This document shows, in pieces, positions 52,705 through 64,000 of a DNA stretch of 64,000 nucleotides. The position numbers and the translations under genes are program-made. This stretch comes from Areca catechu. Lineage: Eukaryota; Streptophyta; Magnoliopsida; Arecales; Arecaceae. The notes beneath the pieces were generated by a model. The model was not told where the DNA came from, ran no database searches, and saw nothing but the letters and a program-made list of their open reading frames with translations. The first letter of the stretch is position 1. Each line of letters begins with the position of its first letter. The DNA is taken from contig CM038051.1 of assembly GCA_021397845.1 (NCBI GenBank), positions 14,091,327 through 14,155,326 of the forward strand. The letters run 5' to 3'.

Positions 52705-55700
52705 TTACTGATAATATATTCTCAAGTTGTGGGCATTCCATGTGCACAGGAATCTGGCACCATCCAGGTCTGCTAAGTAATAGGCTCCATGTGGAAGAGC
52801 CTCGACCACCTTATAGGGGCCCTCCCTGTTTGGTGAGAGCTTGCCGCATTCCCGGGGTTGGGATGCCTCAGCTCGGCACAGCACTAGGTCACTTGGGTGG
52901 AAGACCTTTGGCTTCACCAACACATTGTAGTATTGTGCTACCTGCTGCCGGTAAGCCACCATCCGGAGTCGAGCCTTATCTCTAGTTTCCTCGAGTAGGT
53001 CCAAGTTGAGAAGAAGGCGTGCCGGATTCTCCACTTCATCATACTGCTGCACCCGCAGCGTGGGCATGCTGAGCTCAATTAGGACCATGGCCTTTGTGCC
53101 GAAGATAAGACTGTAAGGCATTTCGTCCGTCACCGTTCTGGGCATTGTGTAGTAGGCCTAGAGAACACTGGGGAGTTCTTCTGCCCACCTGCCCTTGGCT
53201 TGGTCTAGCCTGGTTCTGAGTCCTTGGAGAATGGTTCAGTTGGTCACCTCGGCTTCTCCATTGGTCTGAGGGAGAGCCACCGAGGTGAAGCGATGTTGAA
53301 TGCCAAGCTCGGCACAGAAATCTTCAAACTTCCGATTGTCGAGCTATCGCCCGTTGTCGGTGATGATGTTGTGGGGGAGCCCGAAGCGACAGATAATCGA
53401 CTTCCAGAAGAACTGGAGGACCTTGGCTTCCGTGATCTGTGCTAGTGGCTCGGCTTCTACCCACTTGGTGAAGTAGTCAATAGCCACTATCAGGAATTTT
53501 CATTGCCCTAATGCAAGGGGGAATGGACCTAGGATGTCCATCCCCCACTGGGCGAATGGCCAAGGGGCAGAGAGCTGGGAAAGCGGCGCCGCCGGTTGAT
53601 GCTGTATATGAGCGTGGAGCTGGCATCGATCACATTTCTTCACGAAGTCGACGATGTCCTCCCTTATGGTCTCCCAATAGTAACCTTGGTGGAGAGCCTT
53701 GTACGCTAGCATCCTCCCTCCTACGTGGTTCTCGCAGAGGCCTTCATATATCTCTTGGAGTATGAAGGCCGTCTCTGCAGGTCTCAATCACTTCAGGAGC
53801 GGGTAGGTGTAGGATCAGCGGTAGAGCTGCCCTTCCATCAGGACGAACCATGAGGCCTTCTTCTTGACGAGGCCGGCTTCTGTGTGATCTTCTGGTAGGA
53901 TGTCGTCAGTGATATATCGACGTATCTGTCCATCCAGCTTGGCTCCGGGGTGACCTACTGCACCTCTCCAAGAGCTTCGTTGCTTGGACTTTTAAGGTAC
54001 TTGATGTGGGCATGCCCCAATGACGAGTCTAGCAGGGTCACGAGCCTTGACAGTGTGTCGACGCGAGCATTCTCTCCGTGGAAGATGTGGGAGATTCTGA
54101 AGCATCGAAAACCTGTCGTGCTCGAGCGGACCCACTTAAGATACTTCATCATATGGGGATCTCCGACCTCGTACTCTCTGAAGACTTGTCCGGCCACCAA
54201 TTGGGAGTCGGTGAATACCTTCAGGTTCTATACACCCAGCTCGTGGGAGACCCTCAGGCCTGCAAGGAGTGCCTCGTACTCCACCTGGTTATTTGTTGCG
54301 GCGAACTTGAATCGGAGTGCACATTCAACCACAATCCCATCACAGTTGACGAGTATGAGGCTTGATTCGCTTCCGCCCATGTTGGATGCGCCGTCGGCGT
54401 GGAGGATCCAAGTCTCCTCCTTGGTTCTGGGCTCCACTTAATGCTCCGAGGTGGTCTACTCTAGTTCCTTGGCAAGTCCTGCGCACTCAACCAGGAAGTC
54501 GGCCAGAACCTAAGCCTTCTGGGATGATCTCGGATGGTATGCGATGTCGAACTCGCTGAGCTTCAGTGCCCACTTGGCCAAGGTCCGGATGTGTCGGGGT
54601 GACTTAGCACAGCCCTCAGGGGTTGGTCCATCATTACCACGATCGGATGTGCTTGGAAGTACGACCTGAGATGCTGAGCAGACATGATAAGAGCAAAAAT
54701 TAGTTTTTCGGATTGGGTGTACCTGATCTCGGCATCCCAAAGGATTTTACTGGCATAGTACACCGACTTTTGGGATCCATCCTGATACGTATGGATCCGT
54801 CCAGGTATAGCAGGAGCTCCTCCCCCTCCTCCAGCCTGGAGGGCAGTGGTGGCGATGCCAAGAAGTCCTTGAGTTCCTTAAAGGCTACTTTGCACTCTTC
54901 GGTCCAGGTGAAGTCGTGCATCTTGCGCAGCACCTTGAAAAAAAGAAGACAGCGATCTACCGACCTCGAGATGAACCAGCTCAATGCTACAATCCGGCCA
55001 GTCAAGCACTGGACCTGCTTCTTCGAGGTCAGATGCTCCATGTCGACGATCGCTTGGACCTTCTCCGAGTTCGCCTCGATCCCTCTCTGGGTTACCATAA
55101 AGCAAAGGAACTTCCCTGCTGCTACACTGAAGGCGCATTTCACCAGGTTCAGCTTCATCTTGTGCTCTCGGAGGTTGTGGAAGGCTTCCACGAGGTCGGT
55201 GACATGGTCCAACCTCGGCTTGCTCATGATGAGCATATCGTCCACGTACACTTGCATGTTTCTGCCTATATGGTCCTTGAAAACCCGATTGACCAGTTGC
55301 TGGTATGTGGCGCCATCATTCTTCAAGCCTAACGGCATCATCCGATAGCAGTGCATCCCTCGATCAGTGATGAAGGTAGTATGCTCCTCATCCTCAGAGT
55401 GCATCCGGATCTGGTTATATCCGGAGAATGCATCTATAAAGGAGAGCAAGTGGTGCCCGGAGGTGGCATCCACCAACTGGTTGATCTTCGGTAGGGGGAA
55501 GCTGTCATTTGTACAGGCTCGGTTGAGGTCGGTATAGTCCACACAGATCCTCCACTTTTCATTATTCTTCTTAACCATCATTACATTTGCCAACCAGCTC
55601 GGATATTGTACTTCTCGAACAAAGCCAGCTGCGAGGAGTTTTTCCACCTCCTCGTTGATCGCCTGTTGCCTCTCCGGGATAAAACTCCTTTTCTTCTGCC

Positions 55701-56516
55701 GAACAGGACGATACTTTGGGTCGATGCTCAGCTTGTGAGTGATGACCTCAGGGAAAATCTCGGACATGTCTGCTGCCGTCCAAGCGAATACATCCGAGTT
55801 CGCCCAGAGAAATTCTAACAGGTAGGCCCGCTCATCCTCCTACAGCTGCACCCCAATCTGCACCGTCTTCACCGGGTCGGCTCAGAGTGGGTACGACAAC
55901 AGGCGTTCGATCGAACCGCCTCTAGGCTCCTGTGCCCTTTGATCGAGGTTGGTTATGCCGGGATCAGATTCGGAGGATTTGGCCCCAGGGACGGTTTGGA
56001 GACAATGTTGGATTGGCCGAGGTGCCCCTTTATCTCCCCGACACCATAGGGAGTAGGAAAATGTACCAATAGCCGCCTTGTGGAGATGACCGCATCGAGC
56101 AGGTTGAGCCCAGGTTGACCAAGAATCACGTTGCAGGCTAAAGAGAGCCTGACAATCGTGAAGGTCATCATAACGGTACTCTACCGAGGTGGGGTCCCGG
56201 TAGTGACTGAGAGAGTGATCTCCTCTTCAACTCTTACAGAATCTCCCATGAAACTGACGAGGGGAGTATGCACAGGTTTCAGCTGAGCAGAGGACAGATT
56301 CATCCTGGAGAAAGCATTGTAGAAAAGGACATCAGTCGAGCTTTCACTATCGACCATAATCTGCTTTACAGGATGCTTCGCGAATGTCATCTCGACGATC
56401 ATGCAATCATTGTTTACATTTTCATTTTCAACTCCCTTCTCCCTCACGAAGGGAAATACATCATCAAAACTTTCTCCCCCCGGGCCTTCTTGGAAGCGCG
56501 CTCGACTCCCTAGCAT
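52705..56516 (-). pseudogene. Gypsy pol of the second Tat element, multiply disrupted
   Basis: Protease near 56330 reads MVDSESSTDVLF, so the Gly of the usual DSG is Glu. RT in ORF 55767-54700 has DYTDLNRACTNDSFPLPKI and YVDDMLIMSK. RNase H pieces are at 54763-54510 and 54437-54228 (HADGASN, NNQVEYEALLAGL). Integrase pieces: 53787-53500 (CDRCQ, GMDILGPFPL), then an interrupted core near 53240-53400 where NGEAEVTN is followed by a stop, and the C-terminal part 53145-52705. At least five breaks. Non-functional. Confidence 0.85.
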
Positions 56517-56584
56517 ATCATCCCTACGGGCTTCTCAGTGGGGCGGTTGTCTACTGCAGGGATCAAAGGGAGTGCAACGAGTGC

Positions 56585-58109
56585 CTAAGGTTCCACCGGG
56601 GGTTTGCCCCCCATGAACGTTCTGAGGTAGCCCCTCTTTATGAGTTCTTCAATCTCTTTCTTAAGGTGCCGACAGTCCTCGGTATCATGGTCATGGTCAC
56701 GATGAAATTGGCAATACTTTGTCCTATCGCGACCGTTAGACGGCTTCAATGGAGGTAGGCGCTTCAGGTAGCGCTCACCCTCGATCTCCATGAGGATCTT
56801 CATCCTCGGGGCGAGAAGAGGCATGAACCTTTCCTTCGGGATGGGGTCTCTCCTCGGCTTTGGCCTCTGGCAGAAGTTCGGAGCGGCTTGTTCGAGCTTC
56901 CGCATCCCGGATGTCTCCCCGGGATTTGGTTTCTTCAGAGGCTTCCTATCTAGCTCCCTCCTCGTGCGATCCACCTCCTCGGCGCGGATGTACTTCTGGA
57001 CACGGATGAGCAGCTCAGAGTATGTCTTGAGGGGTTTCTTGTCGAGAGAGTAGGTCAGGCGGGAAGTCCTAAGCCCTCTCTTCAGCGCCAGCATAGCAAC
57101 TGGCTCATCAAGGTTGTAGATCTCCAGCACGGCAACTTCGAAGCGGGCCACATAGTCCCGTAGGAGCTCGTGGTCCTGTTGCCTGATGGAGAAGAGGCTG
57201 TCTATTTTTCGTGGCACCTTCTGGCATGCATCGAAGTGAGCCACGAACTTTCGTTCTAGTTGAGCGAAGCAACTGATGCTCTCCAGCTCGAGGTGGGTAA
57301 ACCATACTCGAGCTGCCTTCTGGAGAGTGGCAGGAAAGGCGATGCAGAGAAGAGCGTCGATCGTGCCCTGGACTCTCATGAGGGCCTTATAGCTCTCAAG
57401 ATGATCCAGGGGGTCGGTGGTCCCATCGTAAGGATCCACCTGCGGCACGCAGAACCGGCTTCTCTTGGATATCTCGGGAGAATGGGGGGCGGGAATCATA
57501 GCCCGCTGGCTCGTTAGTGGAGCCATATAGATTTGCAAACTGGTGGGACAGCTCCGCCAGCTTGCGCTCCTGTTCCTCCAGGCGCTTCTTTGCTATGCGC
57601 CTGATGGCCTCGTCGGTTGAACCCTCCGTGGAGGCCGACTGGAGTGGAGAAGGTGACATGTATGGGGGGTCACGATGGGGAATCTTGCCTCTTCAACCTC
57701 GGCGGGGTTTAGCTATGTTCCACTCGGAGATCGAGGACCGGCTCTCCCGATCGGCAGACCCGGTCCGTTGTCTCTTTGCCGGGATCCGACAGCTTCTCCG
57801 GTGGTCAGTGGTGGCCTGCAGCTGCGAGGGCCTTCCTTGGAAGAAACGCAGGTTCTCACGGGGTGCTGCGGCATTTGCCACGGGGGTCCCTTGCTGCTGG
57901 TGGGTAGCCAAGGACCGATGCTGGTGCTGGAGCTGGCGCATCGCTACAGTGAGAAGCTGTATTTGCTGGATGAGTGCGGCCAACTGAGGGTCCGTCGGAG
58001 GTGGTTGATGCAGAGCATGGGACTCCCTTTCCGGACTGTGCAGGTCCCTATGGGAAGGGGGATCTCCCGCATGGCTAGTTGAGGCTTCTCTTGCTCGCGT
58101 CATCACCAT
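56585..58109 (-). pseudogene. Gypsy gag of the second Tat element
   Basis: N-terminal part 58109-57693 (MVMTRAREASTSHAG, Gln-rich), linker 57659-57396, then a 317-codon ORF 57538-56585 with VDPYDGTTDPLDHLESYKAL, AARVWFTHLELESI, LTYSLDKKPLKTYSELL and the zinc-knuckle-like CQFHRDHDHDTEDCRHLK. Better preserved than the gag of the first element, but still split into frames. Confidence 0.85.
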
Positions 58110-58167
58110 CCTCCCGACGAGCTGCTTGTAAGGGGATCGGACCGGATTAGAACACGTCCTCTCGTCC

Positions 58168-58184
58168 CCTTACCTGGCATGCCA
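58168..58184 (-). other. Primer-binding site of the second Tat element
   Basis: Element strand TGGCATGCCAGGTAAGG, three bases inside the 5' LTR, matching the arrangement at 16886-16902. Confidence 0.6.
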
Positions 58185-58187
58185 ATC

Positions 58188-59603
58188 TGTTGCGCCCGAT
58201 TGCCGTGGCCTGTAGTTATGGAAATAGCCTCGGATTGTGCCCCTGTCATCCCGGATCATGCTCGGACATCCGGACCTGCAAAATAGAAGAGACCCGGGCC
58301 GGTGATCCCGGTGGGGCCACTCTAACGCTCAAGTTAGTGACGATCCAGGGGAACAGATCCTCCTAGTCGAGCCTCGCAGGTGGACTTCATGCTAGGAGGA
58401 GAATATAAAGTACTGGAAGAGTGTGGAGGAGTTAAGTGTGGAGCGAGGAAAGTGTCAGCTGAGGAGAGTCGGAGCCGAGATGGCTGTGTCCGTCAAGACC
58501 TTTTCTACAGGTCCCCGGTAGCCTGGAATTCTTGGGCTTGCTTGGTGCTCTCCTGTGTGCTTGCCTCCCTTCCCCCCCGTTCAACTGTGCTTACCTTCTT
58601 TTTGAAACCTTGGAGAGTTCTTTTAAGCCATAGGGGACTGCCAGATACTTGCCTCGGAACCCTTGTGCTGTTTACTGGCGCATGCAGCGTTGTCTGGTGC
58701 TGTGTACGAGGTGCCTATCCCCATCCATGATAAGAGATGGTACCGCATGCGCTGACATTCCCTCTGGTCGCTCCATTTTTGAAAGCATGACAGGGCCTCA
58801 ATCGATGGGCGGCCATTCCCTGGATTCAAATCTTCTAGGCTGACTTCCTCTTTCGGGTGGTGCAGACGATCGCTTGGGAGCAGGGCACCTCGATCAGGGG
58901 GCCCCTTCCCTTCTGGTGTAAGCAGTAGTTGGGGTAGTTATTGCGGCATGATGGGAACTCCTTTGTGGTCCTTGGGCGGCTCGCCGCCGTCCAAGGAAGC
59001 AACGACGTCCTTTGGCCGTAGGTCTCTTCGTCCGAGATGGGCGAGCTCAAGAAGGCGGAGCTCGACTTCGACCACGATGTCTCGACCTCGAGGGGAGCCA
59101 GCCTAGCAAAGGAGCGATCAGGAGCATGGCTCGACTTCGGCTATGGCGTCTCGACCTCGAGGGGAGCCAGCCTGGCGAAGGAGCGATCATGAGTGGAGGT
59201 CGACTTCGACCAAGGCATCTCGACCTCGAGGGGACCAGCCTGGTAAAGGAGCGATCAGAAGCAGAGTTCGATTTTGGCCATAGTGTCTCAACCTCGAGGG
59301 AGCCAGCCTGGTGAAGGAGCGGAGCTCGACTTCGGCCACGGCGTCTCGACCTTGAGGGGAGCCAACCTGGCGAAGGAGCGATCAAGAGCAAAGCTCGACT
59401 TTGGCTACGGCGTCTCGACCTCGAGGGGAGCCAGCCTGGTGAAGGAGCGATCAGGAGCAGAGCTTGACTTTGGCCACGGCGTCTCGATCTCGAGGGGAGC
59501 CAGCCTGGCGAAGGAGCGAGCAGAGGCGTCCCACGTGGCAGCTTCGTCCGCCATCTCGCCCGATGGAGTCTGACATGGGTTCCACGTCAGTGTTCTCGCC
59601 ACA
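58188..59603 (-). repeat. 5' LTR of the second Tat element
   Basis: Plus-strand TGTTGCGCCCG ... CGCCACA. Contains about seven units of the 69-bp minisatellite (59050-59520), one of them shortened. Confidence 0.9.
59050..59520. repeat. 69-bp minisatellite in the second Tat element's right LTR
   Basis: Same unit as at 41518-42060 (CTCGACTTCGGCCAC, CTCGACCTCGAGGGGAGCCA, CTGGCGAAGGAGCGATCA). One unit near 59300-59330 lacks the CGATCA portion, so copy number differs between the two LTRs. Confidence 0.93.
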
Positions 59604-60059
59604 TCACTAATATATATTAAAATAATATTAATATTTTAATATAATAAATTTATAATAGGTATAAATATTATATTTATATTTATATTAATATAAATAATAT
59701 ATTAATATATTAATATTATAATATAATATAATATTATATTATATTATTAATTATTGGAATAATAATATTATTTAGTATAACCATTCATTAATATTTTAAC
59801 TATTGATCTTAAAAGGATATTTTTGGAAAGAAAAAAGCTTCCACTTTTTGTGTCATAAAAAGTATGAAAACCATCTCTCCCATAGATTTTCACTTTTTAT
59901 AAAATATAGGAAGTGTCTTTTATGGGAAGATCTTTTTTTTCATTCTCTCTTTTTTTAAAACTCTAACCAAATAAGAGGTTTGCTCTTCACTTTCTAGGAA
60001 TTGCCACTCCTCCCTCTATTTTCTGTCAACCAAACTTGTTCTTAAAATAACCATACTAT

Positions 60060-61191
60060 CAAGCATAATCTTTAGGATTCCATCATCAACTCCCCTTCCA
60101 TAGACACTTGAATCTAGCTCAGTGAAATTAGATTTCTCATAAAATTAGGTATATATCGGATCTCATCCAATTTCTTCATTGCTCTATCATGTGTTTGCAA
60201 TCTGACTGTCACAATGTCCTTGATCACATAACTTGATCAATCTAGTAAATGAACAGTGCCTTCATTATTTTTTAGAGAGTCAAACAGCTTCTCTTTGTAA
60301 TAAACATGATACTAACAAGTCAAATCTAAAATCCATCGAGACGAGAAAATAGGTACCTCATCAGATACTATAAATGCCTCATCATATTCTTCAATATCGC
60401 TACCATAGCTCAGCACTGCAGTAGCCTTTATTTGATCTTTGAGTTATGGGCAATTTCAGACTCGATGCCCCAACTCATCACACCGGTAGTATTTGATCCT
60501 GCTCGAGTTCTTGACTTGGATCTAAATAGCCCATTTTGCGATCCTTTGATACTTTGTTCTTTACCACCTCCATCTTCAGTCACTGCCAAAACTGAGTCAC
60601 AACCTAAATTCGAAGCTCAATTCTTTCATCCAAAATCTCATTTGGGAGATGTACAAAAGTAATATCTTTCATCTTGATGGTGCTCTTTCTTATAAAAAGA
60701 GCAACCATCAAAGATTCAAAAGAAGAGAAAAGTGATGAAAGCAAGATCAATGCCCTAGTCTTCTTCTCAACCTTCTCATTAATACTAAAGAGATCGGTAA
60801 GGATCTTTTGGAAGTTGCTAAGATGCTCTTGCACACTCCGCCCTTTGTTCATCTATAGCTGGTAGAACTACTTATAGAGAAAAAAAGTATTGATGAGTGA
60901 CTTTGCCATATGCATTTCCTCGAACTTCATCCACATCGTTATTGGAGAATTCTTGCTAAGTACATAGATCATCACATTATTTGCCAAGTACAAGAGGATC
61001 ATGCTCACCACCAGCATCTATAGTCGTCTCCAATTCTTGTCCTCCATGATAGCCGACTTCTTCTTGTATATGAAAGTATTAATCAATCCTTGTTAAATGA
61101 GCATGTTTTTTATCTTTACCTGCCATAAGGACAAATTGCTCTTCCTATTATACTGGTTGATTTCTATCTTGATTGTGCTTATCTTATCCAT
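60060..61191 (-). pseudogene. Copia gag and protease/pre-integrase remnant
   Basis: Starts MDKISTIKIE at 61191, then NLSLWQVKIKNMLIQQGL, the usual N-terminus of plant Copia gag. ORF 60852-60604 has VQEHLSNFQKILTDLFSINE and KKTRALILLSSL, a UBN2-type gag segment. Near 60450-60500 a zinc knuckle reads YYRCDELGHRV followed by a stop and NCP. Near 60330 WILDL-T-C-YH replaces the family DSG/C..H segment, and RYIPNFMRNLISLS follows. Stops and frame changes throughout. No integrase or RT remains. Confidence 0.75.
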
Positions 61192-61237
61192 TTTTTTTCT
61201 ACATTGATTAACACCATAGTAACATGAACAACCTGGT

Positions 61238-61250
61238 ACTCTGATATCAC
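61238..61250 (-). other. Copia primer-binding site (tRNA-Met type)
   Basis: Element strand TGATATCAGAGTACC next to the 5' LTR; plant Copia consensus is TGGTATCAGAGC. Confidence 0.7.
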
Positions 61251-61251
61251 T

Positions 61252-61798
61252 TGTTAAAAAATTTCTCGAGAATGTGGAATATGGATCTCCGTCTAAGGTC
61301 ACAACTCCGTTGACGATGTCGATACTATAAGAAGAAAGTGAAATAAAGAAGATACAACACAATTTAAATAGACATACGAAGTTTCACTATAAGAGAAAAA
61401 ATACTTATAAGACGAGAACTTGTATTCTCGATCCCATACAAAATTTATTTAGCAATAAATCCAAGATCCCCCACAAAAGCTTTCAAAAATATTTTAAAAG
61501 GATCCTCTAATTATTCTTTACTGCTACACCCACTTTCAGTTGCCAGTCCCAATTTAATAGAGTTTAAAATCGAGTTCAACATAGAAAAGGAATTTTAAAG
61601 AGTCTCTAATCATGTTTGCCCGGGAATGGCCGTGAAAAAGCCTCCCAAGCAAATCAAATAAAAAAACAAGCCGCAGACCATATCTTGCACGCATGGACTG
61701 CACGGACCGCACGTTCCCACCATGCCACGTGCATGTGCATGCTTGGGCCATGCACAGGCATCTACGTATGCTTAGGCCTAATCATGGCGCACCCAACA
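61252..61798 (-). repeat. Copia 5' LTR
   Basis: Plus-strand TGTTAAAAAATTTCTCG to GCACCCAACA. Partner of 39398-39966. The right half of both copies is rich in GCATG words (CACGTGCATG, CATGCATG). Confidence 0.78.
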
Positions 61799-64000
61799 CA
61801 TCTAACCTTGCCAAGGCTAATACCATCCAACAACACAAAACAAGATGCAAGGATTTTCCATAAAATACATTGAAGTGAAAATTGCTCAATTGGGATAGTT
61901 TAGCATATCAACCAACAACCACTACATGAATATTCAATTAAACCAATTCTTTATGATCATTGATTTTTATTTGATATAATAAAAGATTTAAGAACAGATC
62001 GGATCCTAATGCTCCTTATATCATTTCATAAACCAACCACGGAGAGATGGAAAGATGTAAGTTGGTGTCACGTGCATTCGCAAAGCGAAAATATCCATAC
62101 TTTGGAACATGCATGTGTTATCAATTACAACAGTTAACATACCATTTGTGCATTGTCACATCAAACTTTGAAAATTGAAAAGAATGAATGATTTTATGAC
62201 AAATGATAATGTTAAAAAATGGTCAGATGGAAGCATGGCCATCCATACTTTCTCGTGCTTTAATTTTTCTTTTAATCGATTAAAAAGCTGTCGATGCCAA
62301 GTAACAAATATCAGATTGTAGCTTAGGTGTGGATTTATAATCTAGATCAAGTTTTCTTTTTCTTTTTCTATTTTTTTTTTCCCTTGGTATTCTTTTCTTT
62401 TCTTTCATCTTTGACCAGTGAAAAAGAGGCAATAGATCCTTACCAAAAAAAAAAAGAAAAGAGGCAATAGATTGGACCAAGTAAACATGGAAATCTGATA
62501 AAAAAAACGGCTATCATGTGGACAAATAATACTTGCACACCATGCTTTCTTCCTTCCATCAATTTTTCAGGGCAGGTATCCTGCAGTCAAGAGCATGCAC
62601 GATAAGAACATGTGAAGCGAATTGGGTTCCACATTTATGGTAGGTTTATCAGCACCAATTACATGCTAGTCACATGGAAAAATATTATACCTTTTATTAC
62701 TCAAAATTCACGATAATGATGTAGGTTTTTTTGTTTTCTTCGTCTAGTTTATTGATCAATATATTTCTCAACCATGACTCGTACATGCAAGAGAGTTTAA
62801 ACATGCCCTCGGAGCTGGGGTTATACAATGATGACATACTTTGGCTACAAGAGCAAGCTTCCATGGCTCTCAGGTGCAGTTAACTAAGCTTGCCATTTTC
62901 TTGCCATATCCCCTGTATTCTCAGCATATTGGTAGCTTTTGAAACTCTTCTTTCACCCAATCTTAATTATTTGTTTATGACCCTCCATCATCTAGCTTTC
63001 ATCGTCAAAGCTACTTGACTAATTCTTTTTCATGTTATTGCTCTTCTTCTTCGGGATCTTTCGTATGCATAGTCAGATATATATATATAAAAAGACTAAT
63101 TCTGCTACAGATTAGATAATTTTCTTTGTTGCAAATCATTCTGATTCAGTACGAGATCTTTTCGTGATATTATTTTTTTAATTTTTTTTAAATGTATTAA
63201 TTTTAGAATTCTCAATTAGAGGCATCCATTTATTAAAATATAAAAGAAAAGAGTAGAGAATGAGAAGCTAGTTGACCAATATCTCTGCGTTGCCCACGAG
63301 ATGTCATATCCAACCAAGAGTTGTTCGAAGTGTGCTATCAATATTATCGCCATGCCCAACAAGACTAGAAACCATATCTATTAATGTGATTTAAGAAGCT
63401 AGTGGTTGTCGAGGATAATTCTGCTAACACCTGTACGTTGTCACAATACTATCGAGTATTCTGGTTACAGATATCAAGCTTGTTTTTGGCTTTAGATTAC
63501 ACCTTCCCCACAAACTGATACTCCTGTGGAATTGTCAATCACGTTTTAGGGATAGCAACTGGGGTACGCCATTATCCGTACCTGACCTATTCTTGCTTCA
63601 GGGTGGCATATGGGGCAGGTAGAGTTTCGGATCTGGTGAAGTTATAAAAATTATTTTTTTTTTGACATGTAAATCTTTTTTTCCTTGTGGGGGGAGGGAA
63701 TTTGTGAAGAAATAATTATATTTGCATGAGGTTTGAGATCAATTTTATCATTATCCATGTTTGTTTTGGACCTACTGCGAATCAAGTAAAACCCATTCCG
63801 CAAGGAATTGATCAGGCCAGGTATTCAATGTAGAAGAGTAAATTAATTGCCATCCGTCCCTATTTTATTAAGAAAAGGCATCGCCTATTATATTGTCCTA
63901 ATTTAGTCCTCCACTGACGATGGTAACGGTGAGAAAAAAAGATTAATAGAATGAACGCATGATAATTATTATATTATATATATTGTTGGGATATCTCGAT
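61799..64000. other. Intergenic DNA, no gene seen
   Basis: AT-rich with short homopolymer tracts (62366-62380, 63655-63661) and no ORF or repeat partner that I recognise. It may include the flank of a gene beyond the window. Confidence 0.5.

Larger units (their letters stand above)
40644..59603 (-). mobile_element. Second Tat-lineage Gypsy retrotransposon, complete ends, itself interrupted
   Basis: LTRs 40644-42141 and 58188-59603. Element strand order: 5' LTR (right), primer site, gag, protease-RT-RNase H-integrase (to 52705), antisense ORF, purine tract, 3' LTR (left). Flanks ATACT and TCACT share only ACT, so the target duplication is decayed or misplaced. Removing the inner element (45032-51861) leaves about 12.1 kb. 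Related to, but not the same family as, the element at 7880-18615: the LTR sequences agree only in short blocks such as GGCCTGTA. Confidence 0.85.
40333..60041. mobile_element. MITE split by the second Tat element (pieces 40333-40643 and 59604-60041)
   Basis: Left end GGATTCGTTTGATTCATGAAAA after TTA (40330-40332); right end in reverse complement AGAACAAGTTTGGTTGACAG before TTA (60042-60044). With the inserted element removed the pieces total ~749 bp, close to the 731- and 732-bp MITEs elsewhere in the window. Both pieces are AT-rich next to the insertion point. Confidence 0.6.
39398..61798 (-). mobile_element. Copia retrotransposon remnant, outermost level of a four-deep nest
   Basis: Two LTR copies in the same orientation bracket the nest: left 39398-39966 and right 61252-61798. 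On the element (minus) strand the right LTR is 5', followed by the primer site TGATATCAGAGTACC (61238-61250), the tRNA-Met type usual in plant Copia elements, then gag and protease remnants. Only 366 bp of Copia interior remain on the other side (39967-40332), so most of pol is missing. A matching target duplication was not found. Confidence 0.75.

Noticed and set aside
40639..59608. A clean 5-bp target duplication for the second Tat element
   Set aside because: Flanks are ATACT and TCACT, matching only at ACT, which is not enough in AT-rich DNA.
62803..62873. Possible short exon (MPSELGLYNDDILWLQEQ, ending at AG followed by GTGCAG)
   Set aside because: The peptide looks plausible and a donor follows, but there is no second exon, no recognised family and no supporting signal; kept only as a note.

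Overview
This is a plant nuclear window. It has three intron-rich host genes, long AT-rich intergenic DNA and a large load of LTR retrotransposons and miniature inverted-repeat elements. Gene structure and the retrotransposon families (Tat-lineage Gypsy, an element with an Athila-type primer site, Copia) point to a monocot-like seed plant. A palm is my best guess, but that is inference and not proven here. No tRNA, rRNA or CRISPR array was seen.

Layout. (1) 1-7724, plus strand: 3' part of a chloroplast group II intron splicing factor of the CRS2-associated factor (CAF1/CAF2) family, five exons visible, two in-frame TGA codons in the last exon, and a ~730-bp PIF/Harbinger-like MITE in intron 1. 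(2) 7880-18615: Tat-lineage Gypsy element lying on the minus strand, with a complete 1.7-kb 5' LTR on the right, gag, protease-RT-RNase H-integrase, an extra ORF on the opposite (plus) strand that carries two GT-AG introns, and only a 187-bp stump of the 3' LTR next to the CAF gene. (3) 19145-23171, minus strand: complete four-exon monosaccharide/H+ symporter (STP type) with a (TA)n(GA)50 microsatellite in intron 1. (4) 23.2-29.2 kb: AT-rich intergenic DNA with one solo LTR (26729-27536, target duplication GTTCC) and a dispersed repeat. (5) 29257-37818, plus strand: complete 14-exon LETM1-like gene, with another ~730-bp MITE in intron 1. (6) 39398-61798: a nest four insertions deep, a broken Copia element containing a MITE, containing a second Tat-lineage element, containing a non-autonomous LTR element with a perfect target duplication. 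(7) 61.8-64 kb: AT-rich intergenic DNA with nothing I can name.

How the parts relate. The three host genes have no evident shared pathway: plastid RNA splicing, sugar uptake, and an organelle membrane protein family. Most of the sequence between and downstream of them is retrotransposon. The most interesting material is inside the two Tat elements. Both carry an antisense gene with introns at matching positions, a PF04195-like N-terminus and a coiled-coil C-terminus, and both have LTRs filled with GC-rich minisatellites that share core words although the two elements belong to different families. Each element carries disabling lesions in gag-pol, so both now look non-autonomous.
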